A stretch of DNA of 64,000 nt from Virgisporangium aliadipatigenens (GCF_016863615.1 NZ_BOPF01000019.1:124001-188000), one strand, 5' to 3'; numbered from the stretch's first letter, positions 1 to 9,605 are shown. Numbers and translations: made by a program. The notes: generated by a model from the letters alone, not told the origin.

Positions 1-1
1 T

Positions 2-838
2 GCCGGCGCTCTGCTGTCCGCCGGGTACCGGACGACCGTGTGGAACCGTACCCCCGGCCGCTCCGCCGACCTTGTGGCCCGCGGCGCCGCCGAGGCCGAA
101 TCCGCCACGGCCGCCGTACTCGCCAGCCCGTTGGTACTCGTCACGCTGCTGGATTACGACGGCGTCGCCGAACTCCTCACGCGCACCGCGCAGGCGCTTC
201 CCGGCCGCACCGTCGTCAACCTCACGACCGGCACCCCGGACCAGGCACGGGCCATGGCAGCACGGTGGGAAGAGCGGGGCGCACGGTACGTCGACGGTGC
301 GATGATGGCCGTGCCGCAGACCGTGGCCACACCCGAAGCATTCTTCCTCTACAGCGGCAGCCGGGAAGGCTTCGAATCGCACCGGCACGTGTTGGACCGC
401 TTGGCCGCCGGCCACTACCTGGGCCCCGACCCCGCCGCCGCCGAACTGTGGGACACGGCGTTGCTCGGCAGCGGCTACGCCGCCCTCACCGGATTCCTGC
501 ACGGCGCCGCCCTGCTCGACACCGTCGGCGTCCCGGCGGCACGCTTCGTCCCGCTCGTCACGCAATGGCTCGAGGGAATCGCCGCGTTCATGACCGACCT
601 GGCGACCGAGATCGACTCGGGCGCCTACGCGGAGAGTTTCTCGCCGGTCGGAATGAACCGGATCGCGGTGGCCAACATCGTCGGAGTCAGCCGGAGCCAG
701 GGCGTCGACGCGGAGGTGCACGCCCCGCTGCGCGCGCTGCTTGACCGGCGCGTCGCCGACGGCCACGGTGACGACAGCTTCGCCAGCCTGTTCGAGCTGT
801 TGCGCAGTCGGGCTGCGCCGTGGTCGGGCGGTGCATGA
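2..838 (+). CDS. NAD(P)-dependent oxidoreductase, imine reductase/reductive aminase-like (5' end cut by window)
   Basis: The frame is open from the left edge, so the start and most of the Rossmann nucleotide-binding loop lie outside the window. Visible features match the 6-phosphogluconate-dehydrogenase-like imine reductases: the tail of the first beta-alpha unit followed by WNRTP, then LLDYD, VNLTTGTPDQA, DGAMMAVP and LYSGSR in the usual order, and a helical C-terminal half of about 110 residues ending in GHGDDSFASLFELLR, the typical family ending. Family members reduce imines or perform reductive amination with NADPH in the cytoplasm; the natural substrate cannot be read here. It converges on the subtilase gene, with a strong hairpin between them. 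Confidence 0.85.
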   Translation, partial: AGALLSAGYRTTVWNRTPGRSADLVARGAAEAESATAAVLASPLVLVTLLDYDGVAELLTRTAQALPGRTVVNLTTGTPDQARAMAARWEERGARYVDGAMMAVPQTVATPEAFFLYSGSREGFESHRHVLDRLAAGHYLGPDPAAAELWDTALLGSGYAALTGFLHGAALLDTVGVPAARFVPLVTQWLEGIAAFMTDLATEIDSGAYAESFSPVGMNRIAVANIVGVSRSQGVDAEVHAPLRALLDRRVADGHGDDSFASLFELLRSRAAPWSGGA

Positions 839-931
839 GATTCCCGCCGCAGCCGTGTCCACAGTGGATGGTCGGGCGGGGCGTCTCCCCAGACCGCCCC
901 GCCCGCTTCCCCACCACCCCCTGGTGTACGG

Positions 932-974
932 CCGGGGCGGGGCGGCCTCCCCAGACCGCCTCGCCCCGCCCCGG
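932..974. terminator. Bidirectional hairpin terminator between convergent genes
   Basis: A 13-bp perfect stem (932-944 with 962-974, arms CCGGGGCGGGGCG and its complement) encloses a 17-nt loop. It sits between the stops of the oxidoreductase (838) and the subtilase (1022). There is no long T-run, as is common for actinobacterial terminators. Confidence 0.6.
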
Positions 975-1021
975 CCCGATGCGGCCGTCCGGGTGGCGGG
1001 GCCCGGACGGACGCCGTTCCA

Positions 1022-4000
1022 TCAGGTCATGCGCGAACCCACCACCACCGTGATCGTGATCGGGGTGGCCGGCGTGCGTGGCGTGTCGTTGCCGACCATC
1101 ACCACCGCGGTGTACGTGCCCGGTGCGAGGCCAGTGGTGTCGACCGTCAGGGTCAGGTCGGCGTGGCCGTCGGCGGGTACCGTGCCGGCGTTCCGGCCGA
1201 GGGTCAGCCAGGGGACGTCGCTGTAGGCGGGCGTGGCGCCGTCGATGCGGTACACGCTGCCGGTTTCCAGTGCGGTGCGGCGGCCGGCGAGCCAGATGTT
1301 CCCGGACGGGTCGAGGTCCATGCCGGCGGCGCTGCGGTCCGCGGGGTCCGGGTCGGCCACCGAGCCCTGCACCGCGCAGGTGTCCGGGTCCAGCGCCCAG
1401 ATGCGTTCCTTGTCGGGGTCGACGTCCTGGTTGTTGGCCCACAGGAGGTGCTTGTCGGCGTTGTAGGCCAGGCCGCGCACCTCCTGCACGCCGGCCGGTT
1501 TGCAGGAGGAGAGGACCGCCCCCGGTTCGGGGTGGGACAGGCCCGCGATGCGAAGGATTGTCTGCTGCGAGGAGTCCGCGAGGTAGAACGTGTCGTCCGC
1601 CGCCCGGTACGCCAGCCCGAAGTTGAAGTCGCCGCCCCAGTCGCCGTCGAGCGTGGACACGAGTTCCAGCGTCTCCGGATTGAAGCACTGGATCGGGAAC
1701 CGGAACTCGATGGTCTGGTTCACCCCGCACATCAGGTCCCGCCCCGGCACGTACGCCAGGTCGCCGAGCTTCGCCTCGAACCCGGTCTGCCCGATGCCGA
1801 TGAGCTTCCCGTCGAGCGTGTACCGGCCGATGCGCCGCCACACGAACGAGTCCGGGATCCACAGTTCGCCGTTGCGGTAGGCGACGCCGCCCGCGCGCTC
1901 GATGGCCGGCACCGGCATCGTCTGCAACACCTTGCCGGGCTCGGTGGCCGGCGGCACCGGTGCGTTGATCTCCTGTGCGGTCCAGGCGGTCGGCATGCCG
2001 CCCCGGTTGTTGAGACCCACGGTGCGGGTGCGCGTCTTCCCGGCCGGAACGGTCATCGTGACGTCGGAGCCGGCGACCTTGAGCGTGCCGGCGAGCAGCG
2101 GGAGCTTCTCCTCGCGCAGCGCACCGGCCGGCACGTCGAGCGTTCGGGACAGGGTGCCGTAGCCCCGGTGGCCGGCGACCAACTGCGCCGCCCCGGCGGC
2201 AAGCCGCACCTGGAAGAAGCCCGTCCCGTCGGCCACGACCGACGACGTGGGCCCACCGGAGGAGAACGCCACGATCGCCCCGCCCACCGGCTGCCGGTCG
2301 TTCGCGTCGAGCACGGTGCCGCGCAGCAGCCCGGTGCCGGGGATGGCGAACGAGACCGCGACGTCGTCGGAGAGCACCGGCTCGTCGGCCGAGTACGTCA
2401 GCGGCCCGAACGCCGCACCGCCGCCGATCCCCACGAGCGCGCTCCCGCCCGCACCGGCACCGGTGCCCAATCCCTTGTACTGCAGGGTGATCCGGCCGTT
2501 CTCCCCGAGGATCGCCTGGATGTCGACCCGGGCCCCGGACGCCTTGACCAGCACACGGCTCCACGTGACCACGAACCGGCGGTCGGTGCCGGAGCCGACC
2601 GTACGGGTGCGTACGGACGACTTGGCGTCGAGTTTCAGCTCGTCGCGGAAGGCGTAGACGGCCGGATCGGTGTCGGCGGACGGCCCGAAGGTGAGGTAGC
2701 CGTCGGTGTGCACGGTCACCGACCGGTACGTGCCGGCGTAGAAGCTCACCGGGAACGGCAGCGCGACCGGTTCGGCGGTCGAGGAGAGCTCGATGCCGCC
2801 GCCGATCCAGTCGGCCGGCTCGACCGAAGCCGTGTAGCCGTACGGGTTCGTCTTGGCGAGAAGTGCGACCTCGACGTTCTCCGGCCCGTCGACGGTCACG
2901 TCCACCACGCGGTCGGCGAGCCAGCGCCCGTACGACACGCGCAGCGCGTGCTCCGCCTCCGGCAGCCAGATCGCGAACGCCCCCTGCGCGTCGGTGACGG
3001 CGCTGACCTCCGGATGTTCGACGGCGGCGACGGTGGCGCCGGCGACCGGCCGGCCGGCGGGGTCGCGCACCACGCCGCGCACCTGCTGCCAGGGCGCCGT
3101 CGCGGTCAGGTCGAAGGCGAGGGTGGCCGCGCCGTCGCGCCCCACGGTGACGTTCTGCCGGGCGGTGACCCGGCCGAAGAGGCTCGCCACGACCGTGTAG
3201 TCGCCGGCCGGCACGCGCCCGAGTTCGACCCGGCCGGCGGCGTCGGTGCGGCCGCCGCGGGTCACCCGCTCACCGCGCAGCGCCACCTTCACCCCTTCGA
3301 GCGGGGCGCCCGCGCCGGTCACCGTCGCGACGACCCCGTCGGGTCCGACGCTCGGCGCGCTCGCGATGAGGTCGAACGCGTTGAGCCTGCCCTCCCCGAA
3401 CACCGGATTGTCCGCAGGCGTGCCGCCGCACGTGAGGTCCGCCGCGTCCGTGGCGCTGGCGTCCAGCAGCTTCCGGGTGGTCTCGACGTCGCGGCGCAGG
3501 TTCGGGACGGCCGACCACAGCAGCGCGATCGTGCCGGCGACGTGCGGGGCGGCCATCGAGGTGCCGTCCATCAGCGCGTACACGCCGCCCGGGTAGGCGG
3601 ACGGGATGTTCACGCCGGGCGCGGCGATGTCCGGGCGGGTGCTGCCGTCGCGACCCGGCCCGCGCGAGGAGAACGCGGCGATCGCGCCGGTGGAGTCGTA
3701 GGCGCCCACGCCGTAGGCGAGGAGGCTGCTGCCCGGGTAGCCGGCGGTGCGGCAGCCGTTCTCGCCGTCGTTGCCGGCCGCGAAGACCGGGAAGATGCCG
3801 GCCGCGCGCCAGGTGTCGATCATCTCGTCGAACCAGGGGTTGCCCTCGTCGGGGCCGCCCCACGAGTTGTTCACGACGTGCGGGGCGAGGTCGGGGCGGG
3901 GGTTGCGGCCGTTGAGGTCGGTCGGGGCCAGCATCCACTGCCCCGCCTTGAGCAGGGCCGGGTCGCTGCACGAACGCGCCTCGCAGCCCTTCGCCGCGAT

Positions 4001-4798
4001 CCACTTGGCGCCGGGCGCCACCCCGGGAACCGCCGCGGCGCCGTCGTCGCCGACCATGGTGCCGATGGTGTGCGTGCCGTGGCCGTTGTTGTCGCAGGGT
4101 TTCAGCGACGGGTTCCCGCACACCTTCGACGGGTCGTACCAGTTGTAGTTGTGGTCGAACGTGCCGTTGCCGAGGTTGCCCCGGTACTGGCGCACCAGCG
4201 CCTGATGGTCGAACTGCGCGCCGGAGTCGATGCTGCCGACGACGATCTCCTCGCCCCGCACACCGAAGTCGTGCCAGACCCGGTCGGCGCCGATCTGGGT
4301 CAGGTTCCACGGCAGGTCGACGTCCGATGCGCCGGCCGCCGCCACCCGCTGCGGCTCGGCGGTCATCACGTGACCCACCGGGTCGATCCGGCTCACCTCC
4401 GGCCGCGCCGCCACCTCCCGCAGCAGCGCGGCGTCGCCGGTGACCTCGATGACGTTGGCGATCCAGAACGGCGTGTACGTCGCGCCGCGCGCGTCCAGCA
4501 GCCGCCGCACGTCCCGCTGGGTCCGCTCGGCGTGGTCGACCTTCGCGCGGTACACGGAAGACGTTCGACCGGAACGCTCCGCGATGCTCGAGGCGGCACC
4601 CAGGTCCGCCTCGCCGGCGACGGTGACCAGGACGGTGGCCGTGCCCGTGGCGGCGAGATCGCGGTCGACCTCGCCCGCGACCTTGGCGGCCGGCGAGCCC
4701 TGCGGATCCTCGACGGCCGGCTCGGCACGCGCCGGCGCCGGCGCGAGAACGGCCACGGCGAGCGCGGTGACGGCGGCCGTCAGACGGCGACGCAACAT
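1022..4798 (-). CDS. Secreted S8 family (subtilisin) serine peptidase with carboxypeptidase-regulatory-like and propeller-like C-terminal domains
   Basis: The 1258-residue start at 4798 is chosen because it begins a clear Sec signal peptide (MLRRRLTAAVTALAVAVLAP...ARA) and has GGAGAGGA about 7 nt upstream; an upstream in-frame start would put 22 extra residues before it. A propeptide-like region (about 45-145) precedes the catalytic domain (about 180-500). The triad is visible: Asp191 in SIDSG, His240 in NGHGTH and Ser414 in GTSMAAPH, with the oxyanion Asn in NNSWGG. Two or three carboxypeptidase-regulatory-like beta domains follow (for example GVVRDPAGRPVAGATV), then a region with beta-propeller-like repeats. 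It probably acts extracellularly on proteins; bacillopeptidase-F-type enzymes are the closest known architecture. Confidence 0.92.
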   Translation of the reverse strand: MLRRRLTAAVTALAVAVLAPAPARAEPAVEDPQGSPAAKVAGEVDRDLAATGTATVLVTVAGEADLGAASSIAERSGRTSSVYRAKVDHAERTQRDVRRLLDARGATYTPFWIANVIEVTGDAALLREVAARPEVSRIDPVGHVMTAEPQRVAAAGASDVDLPWNLTQIGADRVWHDFGVRGEEIVVGSIDSGAQFDHQALVRQYRGNLGNGTFDHNYNWYDPSKVCGNPSLKPCDNNGHGTHTIGTMVGDDGAAAVPGVAPGAKWIAAKGCEARSCSDPALLKAGQWMLAPTDLNGRNPRPDLAPHVVNNSWGGPDEGNPWFDEMIDTWRAAGIFPVFAAGNDGENGCRTAGYPGSSLLAYGVGAYDSTGAIAAFSSRGPGRDGSTRPDIAAPGVNIPSAYPGGVYALMDGTSMAAPHVAGTIALLWSAVPNLRRDVETTRKLLDASATDAADLTCGGTPADNPVFGEGRLNAFDLIASAPSVGPDGVVATVTGAGAPLEGVKVALRGERVTRGGRTDAAGRVELGRVPAGDYTVVASLFGRVTARQNVTVGRDGAATLAFDLTATAPWQQVRGVVRDPAGRPVAGATVAAVEHPEVSAVTDAQGAFAIWLPEAEHALRVSYGRWLADRVVDVTVDGPENVEVALLAKTNPYGYTASVEPADWIGGGIELSSTAEPVALPFPVSFYAGTYRSVTVHTDGYLTFGPSADTDPAVYAFRDELKLDAKSSVRTRTVGSGTDRRFVVTWSRVLVKASGARVDIQAILGENGRITLQYKGLGTGAGAGGSALVGIGGGAAFGPLTYSADEPVLSDDVAVSFAIPGTGLLRGTVLDANDRQPVGGAIVAFSSGGPTSSVVADGTGFFQVRLAAGAAQLVAGHRGYGTLSRTLDVPAGALREEKLPLLAGTLKVAGSDVTMTVPAGKTRTRTVGLNNRGGMPTAWTAQEINAPVPPATEPGKVLQTMPVPAIERAGGVAYRNGELWIPDSFVWRRIGRYTLDGKLIGIGQTGFEAKLGDLAYVPGRDLMCGVNQTIEFRFPIQCFNPETLELVSTLDGDWGGDFNFGLAYRAADDTFYLADSSQQTILRIAGLSHPEPGAVLSSCKPAGVQEVRGLAYNADKHLLWANNQDVDPDKERIWALDPDTCAVQGSVADPDPADRSAAGMDLDPSGNIWLAGRRTALETGSVYRIDGATPAYSDVPWLTLGRNAGTVPADGHADLTLTVDTTGLAPGTYTAVVMVGNDTPRTPATPITITVVVGSRMT

Positions 4799-5099
4799 GT
4801 GTATTCCTCTCCGGACGGCCGCAATGGGCACGGTCGTCGATGCGATTCTGCGGCCGGCCGCCACCGACGGCAGTACCCGGGCGCTGGCGGAACGAGGACA
4901 TGGCGGCAGCGCGCCACTTTTGCTACGTGCGCGTTTCCGCCGGCGCCCTGGGCCTACTCGTAGGAAATGGCGCGCAGCACGTCCGTGCGGGCGGCGCGGA
5001 CGCCAGCGTCGTGACGCCGTTGCCCCGCAACGCCCGCACCGCGGCCGCCGGTCGGCCGGAGCCTAGGAACCGGACACAACCGCCCACGCCTTGGCGGGA

Positions 5100-5121
5100 C
5101 CCTGAGAGGTGGATCTCAGGG
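5100..5121. promoter_or_regulatory. Inverted repeat, candidate operator upstream of the peptidoglycan-binding gene
   Basis: CCCTGAGA (5100-5107) and TCTCAGGG (5114-5121) form a perfect 8-bp inverted repeat with a 6-nt spacer. A further half-site, CCCTGAG, lies at 5137-5143. The cluster is 75-95 bp upstream of the ATG at 5196, inside a roughly 400-bp gene-free stretch (4799-5195) that otherwise shows nothing I can identify. Confidence 0.4.
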
Positions 5122-5195
5122 GACGCTCATAGGTTTCCCTGAGGTACCGCCACGCTGCGCCGACCAGACTCGGGTCAGGAAGCGAGGAGGTCGCC

Positions 5196-5486
5196 ATGTC
5201 CGTTCGTCGCACACTCAGCGTGGTCGGTGCCGTGCTGGCCGGCACGGTCAGCGCGTCCGAGGGCGCCGCCCCGCCGGCCGATCCGGCCACCGTTCGGGCG
5301 CTGCTCAGTGAGATCGGCATGCTGCGGCGCGACGCCCGGGAGGCGGAGGTGACGGCAGCGCTGCGCCGGTTCCAGGCCGGGGTGGGGCTGACCGTCGACG
5401 GCACCGCCGGGCCGCAGACCTGCCAGGCGCTGGCCCGCTACGCCCGCGAGGCACGCGAGCTGCACGACCTTGGCCTGGCCGCGTAG
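5196..5486 (+). CDS. Small exported protein with a peptidoglycan-binding (PG_binding_1-like) domain
   Basis: This 96-residue protein has a near-ideal AGGAGG ribosome site 5 nt before the ATG. The N-terminus looks like a short signal sequence (MSVRRTLSVVGAVLAG...), although the basic region is small. Residues about 33-85 fit the PG_binding_1 helical repeat: ALRRFQAGVGLTVDGTAGPQT is its hallmark core (variant of FQ...GLxVDGxxGPxT). It would bind cell-wall peptide stems or act as a small wall-associated accessory. No catalytic domain is attached, and neither neighbour suggests a partner. Confidence 0.75.
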   Translation: MSVRRTLSVVGAVLAGTVSASEGAAPPADPATVRALLSEIGMLRRDAREAEVTAALRRFQAGVGLTVDGTAGPQTCQALARYAREARELHDLGLAA

Positions 5487-5591
5487 CAGTACCCGGTGGT
5501 GAAGCCGAGCGCGACGACGACCGTCGCCCAGGCGACCCACCACTTCCACATGGACCGTAGTATCGGCGCCCGTCGCTGACCGCGCTGCCCC

Positions 5592-6281
5592 TCAGGCCCG
5601 CGCGGCGTCGTACCTGCGCAGGACGACGATGACGACGACGAGGTTCAGCACCAGGAAGCCGACCGCCGCCGCGGCCGGGACGGCGGTCAGCTCACGCCAG
5701 CCGGCCGCATCGCCGATGATGGCGAGGCTCGCGGTGATGACGCCGCCCGCCTGCACGAGGGCCAGCACGGTCGGGTTCAGCAGCCGGCCGCGGTCCAGGC
5801 AGCCGAACGCCAGCGCCACCAGCGGACCCACGGCTACCACCGGTTGGACGGCGTCCTTCATCGGCACCAGGTCGAGCCAGGTGTCGAGGACGAGGCTGCC
5901 GACCCCGAGGGCGACTGTGACACCGGCCGTCAGCATCGCCACCAGCAGCCAGTCGAAGCCGCGTCCCGGCGCCGCTTGCTTCTCCGGCGGGTCGACGGGC
6001 TCCGGGGCCGGTGCCGGCTGCTCTGCGGTGCCGGTGATGCCGAACAGCTCGACGGCGCAGGAGGCGAACGTCTCGCGCGCGGCTTCCAGCTGCGCCGTCG
6101 CGTCATCGAGCCGGCGGCACAGGTCGTCGAGCCCGTCGGCGATGCCCCGCGCGCCCAGGCCGGCGATCCCCGTGTGCAGTTCCGTCGCGTGCGAACGGGC
6201 GGTCGACGCCGCCTCGAGCACGCGTGTGAGTTCTGCCGCGGTGTCCGTCAGATCGGTCCGCAGCGTCTTCGCCGAAATCAT
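5592..6281 (-). CDS. Unknown membrane protein with N-terminal coiled-coil-like region and four predicted transmembrane helices
   Basis: I do not recognise a family for this 229-residue protein. Residues 1-90 form an Ala/Leu/Arg-rich helical segment likely to be coiled coil. A Pro/Glu linker (about 92-108) and four hydrophobic helices follow, the last near residues 200-222 and ending in a short basic tail. The start has GGGGAGAACGA directly upstream. It stands alone, facing the acetyltransferase gene across a 95-bp divergent gap. Confidence 0.7.
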   Translation of the reverse strand: MISAKTLRTDLTDTAAELTRVLEAASTARSHATELHTGIAGLGARGIADGLDDLCRRLDDATAQLEAARETFASCAVELFGITGTAEQPAPAPEPVDPPEKQAAPGRGFDWLLVAMLTAGVTVALGVGSLVLDTWLDLVPMKDAVQPVVAVGPLVALAFGCLDRGRLLNPTVLALVQAGGVITASLAIIGDAAGWRELTAVPAAAAVGFLVLNLVVVIVVLRRYDAARA

Positions 6282-6376
6282 TCGTTCTCCCCGTGATCGG
6301 ACTACAAGATCGTCGATCGGCCGCCGTTCGTCAAACTCGGGTGCGCGCGGTCGGCCCGTGGTGTCTGATCGGGGGC

Positions 6377-7243
6377 ATGTCGATCGACCGCACCGCGCCC
6401 GGTGTCGACGGGCTGCCCGACGTCGTTGATGCGATGCGCGAGTGGCAGGACGACGCGGCGCCGTTCCAGCCGCATCCGGGGGACCTGGGCTGGCTGTGGC
6501 GCTTCGGCGCGGAGGCGACGGCCGCCGCCGTGCGCACGTGGAGCCGCGCCGGCCGGATTCTGGCCGCCGGCATGCTGGACGGCTCGGCGATGCTGCGCCT
6601 GGCCGTCGCGCCGGATGTTCAGGGGGACGAGGAGCTGGCGCGGGCGCTGGTCGAGGATCTGACCCGGCCGGAACGCGGTGTGCTGGCCGCCGGCAAGGCC
6701 AACGTGGAGGCGCCGGCGGGTGCGCTGATCCGGGACCTGCTGGGTGCGCGGGGCTGGGGCGTCGACGAGCCGTGGCAGCCGCTGCGCTACGACCTCGCCG
6801 AGCCGGTGCCGGATCCGGGTGTGCGGGTCGAGGCGATCGGGCCGGATCGGGTGCACCTGCGCACCGCCGTGCAGCGGGCGGCGTTCGACAACTCGACGTT
6901 CAGCGACGAGCGCTGGCGTGCCATGGCCGCCGGGCCGGCCTATGCCGACGCGCGCTGCCTGGTCGCCTTCGACGAGCGGGGCGACGCGGTGGCGGCGGTG
7001 ACCGTGTGGTCCGCCGGACCGGGCCGGCCCGGGCTGCTGGAGCCGATGGGCGTGCACCGCGAGCATCGCGGTCGGGGCTACGGCCGGGCGATCTCGGTCG
7101 CGGCGGCGGGTGCGCTGCGGGAGTTCGGCGCGTCGAGCGCGCTGGTGTGCACGCCGTCGTCCAACGTCGGGGGCGTCGCCACGTACCGCTCGGCCGGGTT
7201 CCGGCCGCTGACCGAGGTCCGCGACCGCTGCCGGCTCGCCTGA
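6377..7243 (+). CDS. GNAT family N-acetyltransferase
   Basis: The protein has 288 residues. The start at 6377 (MSIDRTAPG) is preferred over an in-frame start at 6293, because upstream sequence overlaps the divergent promoter region and GGGGGC precedes this ATG. The C-terminal 130 residues form the GNAT fold: a beta strand with LEPMGVHREHRGRGYGRA gives the acetyl-CoA pyrophosphate loop (R/Q-x-x-G-x-G), and NVGGVATYRSAGF is the usual helix-to-last-strand motif. The N-terminal half looks like a second, degenerate GNAT-like domain. The substrate is unknown. It converges tail to tail with the chitosanase, leaving 3 bp between the stops. Confidence 0.82.
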   Translation: MSIDRTAPGVDGLPDVVDAMREWQDDAAPFQPHPGDLGWLWRFGAEATAAAVRTWSRAGRILAAGMLDGSAMLRLAVAPDVQGDEELARALVEDLTRPERGVLAAGKANVEAPAGALIRDLLGARGWGVDEPWQPLRYDLAEPVPDPGVRVEAIGPDRVHLRTAVQRAAFDNSTFSDERWRAMAAGPAYADARCLVAFDERGDAVAAVTVWSAGPGRPGLLEPMGVHREHRGRGYGRAISVAAAGALREFGASSALVCTPSSNVGGVATYRSAGFRPLTEVRDRCRLA

Positions 7244-7246
7244 CCG

Positions 7247-8116
7247 CTACGGGCCGGTGCCCGGTTCGATGAGGAACGGGTCGCCGTAGACCGTGAAGCG
7301 CAGCGGCGGGACCAGGGCCAGGTTTCCCTCCTCGAGGAACGCCCGCTGCACGCCGTCGACGCGGGAGGTGTCCCGCTGCTCGCCGCGATTGCGCTTCATC
7401 TGCGCCACCCGTTCGTCGAGGAACGCGCGCAGCCACTCGGCCTCGTCGCCGCCCCGGGAGGGCGGGGTCGCCCGCTGCAGCGTCGCCGCCCGGATGGTGC
7501 GCATCCCCGTCGGGCCGTGCTGCACGGCGGCGTCGTAGTAGGCGAACTGGCCCAGTGCCCGCATCCCGTCGGCCTTCGCGTCGCGCACGGCGGGGTTGAA
7601 GTACACGCGGTCGCGTTCGGCCTCCTGCGCCGCCTGGAACGCCGGGTCGGCGGCCGCGGTGCGCCAGTCGCGGGGGAAGTCCGGGTCGAGCCCCTCGTGC
7701 GACGGCGTGCCGTTGACCCGGCGCAGCGCCGGCAGGTAGCCCGCGAGCGCGTTGCCCGGCACGGCGGCGGTGTACGCCTCGACGAGCCGGAGCATGTCGC
7801 CGGTGCGCGAACAGAATCCGATGATGCCGGCCGTGTAGCCGCAGCCGTCGCCGATGTCCTCGATGTAGCCGAACTGCGCCCGCCAGTCCAGCGACGAGTT
7901 CTCCGCCGCGGAGACGAGCTTCATCGCGATCCACTTCTTCGCCGGGTCGTCGAGTCCGGCGCCCAGCAGCAGCGGGTCGGGCCCGGCGGGCGGCGCGCTC
8001 GTCCAGCGCCGGGCGACGCCGACACTGCTCCGCTCGGCCAGCAGCAGCGCGGGCGCCGCGACGATGGCGATCAGAAGGGCGGTCACGTATCCGACGACCC
8101 GCCTGGAGGGTGTCAT
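7247..8116 (-). CDS. Chitosanase, glycoside hydrolase family 46
   Basis: The 289-residue enzyme starts with an uncleaved or signal-like hydrophobic segment (about 8-27), so it is exported or anchored. From residue 56 the sequence follows GH46 chitosanases closely: DDPAKKWIAMKLVSAAENSS carries the catalytic acid Glu72, and YIEDIGDGCGYTAGIIGFCS carries Asp90, the position of the general base in Streptomyces N174 chitosanase. The later GDMLRLVEAYT and LGQFAYYDAAVQHGP blocks are also family marks. Family members hydrolyse beta-1,4 bonds in chitosan. The two LPMOs elsewhere in the window fit a chitin/chitosan-using lifestyle. Confidence 0.93.
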   Translation of the reverse strand: MTPSRRVVGYVTALLIAIVAAPALLLAERSSVGVARRWTSAPPAGPDPLLLGAGLDDPAKKWIAMKLVSAAENSSLDWRAQFGYIEDIGDGCGYTAGIIGFCSRTGDMLRLVEAYTAAVPGNALAGYLPALRRVNGTPSHEGLDPDFPRDWRTAAADPAFQAAQEAERDRVYFNPAVRDAKADGMRALGQFAYYDAAVQHGPTGMRTIRAATLQRATPPSRGGDEAEWLRAFLDERVAQMKRNRGEQRDTSRVDGVQRAFLEEGNLALVPPLRFTVYGDPFLIEPGTGP

Positions 8117-8180
8117 CGCAGGGTCCCTCTGCCGGTGGACATGGGCGAGCCAGGAAGGCTACGTCAGAGTCGCGAACGTA

Positions 8181-9605
8181 TCAATGCGCGGCCACCGGTT
8201 CGCGGGTGACGGTGCGCATGCGCAGCATCGCCCAGCCGACCAGCGCGGCGGCGATCGCCGTGAGGCCCAGCCCGGCCACGGTCACCGCGTCACGGAACTG
8301 CGCCGTCTGGTGCGCGTTCCACCGGGAGGCGAGGTCGCCGGTGAACATCGCCGCCAGCACGGTGCCGGTGAGGGCGATCCCCGCGCCGGAGGTGACCTGG
8401 GAGGCGGTGTCGACCAGGGCCGCGCCGATGGAGGTGCGGTTCGCCGGCAGGCCGCGGATGACGTTGAGCCCGGCGACGACGCCGACCACGCGCAGCCCGG
8501 CCGCCACGAGCACGAGCGCGAGCGCCACCCAGACATAGCCGAGGCGGCCGAACAGCCCGTACACGGCCAGCGCGGCCACGACGGCGGCGGCGCTGATCCA
8601 GGCCGCCCGGTCGAGCCCGACCCGTTCGACGAAACGGTTGGCGAGCGAACCGGACGCGATGAGAACGACCACCTGCGGCAGCATGCCGATCGACGCGAGC
8701 GCCGGCGACCAGCCCCAGTCGAGCTGCAGCTGCAGGGTGACCAGGTAGCCGAGGCCGGCGACCGCCAGTCCGGCGGCGGCCTTGTAGGCGAGCCCGGCGG
8801 AGACCAGGGGGCGGGCGACGAGCCGCAGGTCGAGCAGCGGGTGGCGGGTGGTGCGTTCGCGCACGACGAACAGGGCGGCCGCCGCGCCGGTGGCGAGCGT
8901 GGCCGTCCACGGCGCCCACGAGCCGCCGCCCTCGTGGACGAAGAGCGTCGGTGTGACCAGGGCGAACACGATCGCCGCCGTGCCGAGCAGCGCGCCGGGC
9001 ACGTCGACGGGGTCGCGGTGCAGTTCGGCCGGGTCGTCGGCGGCGACCCCGCGCCGGATCCCGACGAACGCCAGCGCCGCGATGGGCACGTTGACCAGCA
9101 GCAACACCTGCCACGGGGCGACGGCGAGCAGGAGGCCGCCGGCCGTCGGGCCCACCGCGAGCCCGACCAGCCCGACGGTGGTGATCAGGTTGAGCGCGCG
9201 CACCCGCAGCCCGTCGGCGTCGAAGAGCCGGATCGCCAGCGCGATCGAGCCCGGGGTGGTCATCGCCGCGGCGGCACCCGTGACGGCCCGCACCGCGATG
9301 AGCTGTGCGGCGCTGCCGACGAACGCCGTCGCCAGACTCGCGAGGCCCAGCAGCACCAGCCCGACGAGCATGACCCGCCGCCGGCCGAAGCGGTCGGCGA
9401 CCGCGCCGAAGCCCAGCATCAGCCCGCCGAAGACGACCCCGTACGCGCCCGTCACCCACTGCAGGGCGACGGTCGAGGCGTGCAGTTCGCGGCCGACGGT
9501 GGGCAGGGCGACGGTGAGGATCGAGTTGTCGAGCATCTCGAACAGGAACACCGCGGAGAGCCCGGCCAGGGCCACCCACGAATCCCGTAGTGATCGTGGC
9601 GTCAT
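8181..9605 (-). CDS. MFS drug-efflux-type transporter (DHA2 family, 14 transmembrane helices)
   Basis: This 474-residue polytopic membrane protein has the major-facilitator signatures GAVADRFGRRR (loop 2-3) and ALQWVTGAYGVVFGGL near the N-terminus. Its length and about 14 hydrophobic segments fit the EmrB/QacA-like drug:H+ antiporters. The gene is divergent from a TetR regulator across a 67-bp gap holding paired repeats, the standard layout for a repressor-controlled efflux pump. The substrate cannot be deduced. Confidence 0.9.
   Translation of the reverse strand: MTPRSLRDSWVALAGLSAVFLFEMLDNSILTVALPTVGRELHASTVALQWVTGAYGVVFGGLMLGFGAVADRFGRRRVMLVGLVLLGLASLATAFVGSAAQLIAVRAVTGAAAAMTTPGSIALAIRLFDADGLRVRALNLITTVGLVGLAVGPTAGGLLLAVAPWQVLLLVNVPIAALAFVGIRRGVAADDPAELHRDPVDVPGALLGTAAIVFALVTPTLFVHEGGGSWAPWTATLATGAAAALFVVRERTTRHPLLDLRLVARPLVSAGLAYKAAAGLAVAGLGYLVTLQLQLDWGWSPALASIGMLPQVVVLIASGSLANRFVERVGLDRAAWISAAAVVAALAVYGLFGRLGYVWVALALVLVAAGLRVVGVVAGLNVIRGLPANRTSIGAALVDTASQVTSGAGIALTGTVLAAMFTGDLASRWNAHQTAQFRDAVTVAGLGLTAIAAALVGWAMLRMRTVTREPVAAH

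Noticed and set aside
1163-4963. A 1266-codon open frame opposite the subtilase
   Set aside because: It is a GC-bias shadow: composition is Arg/Gly/Val/His-rich without domains, and the opposite frame has an intact catalytic triad.
8064-9590. A 508-codon open frame opposite the MFS gene
   Set aside because: Low-complexity Gly/Asp/Arg/Gln text without motifs; the minus frame encodes a clear 14-helix transporter.
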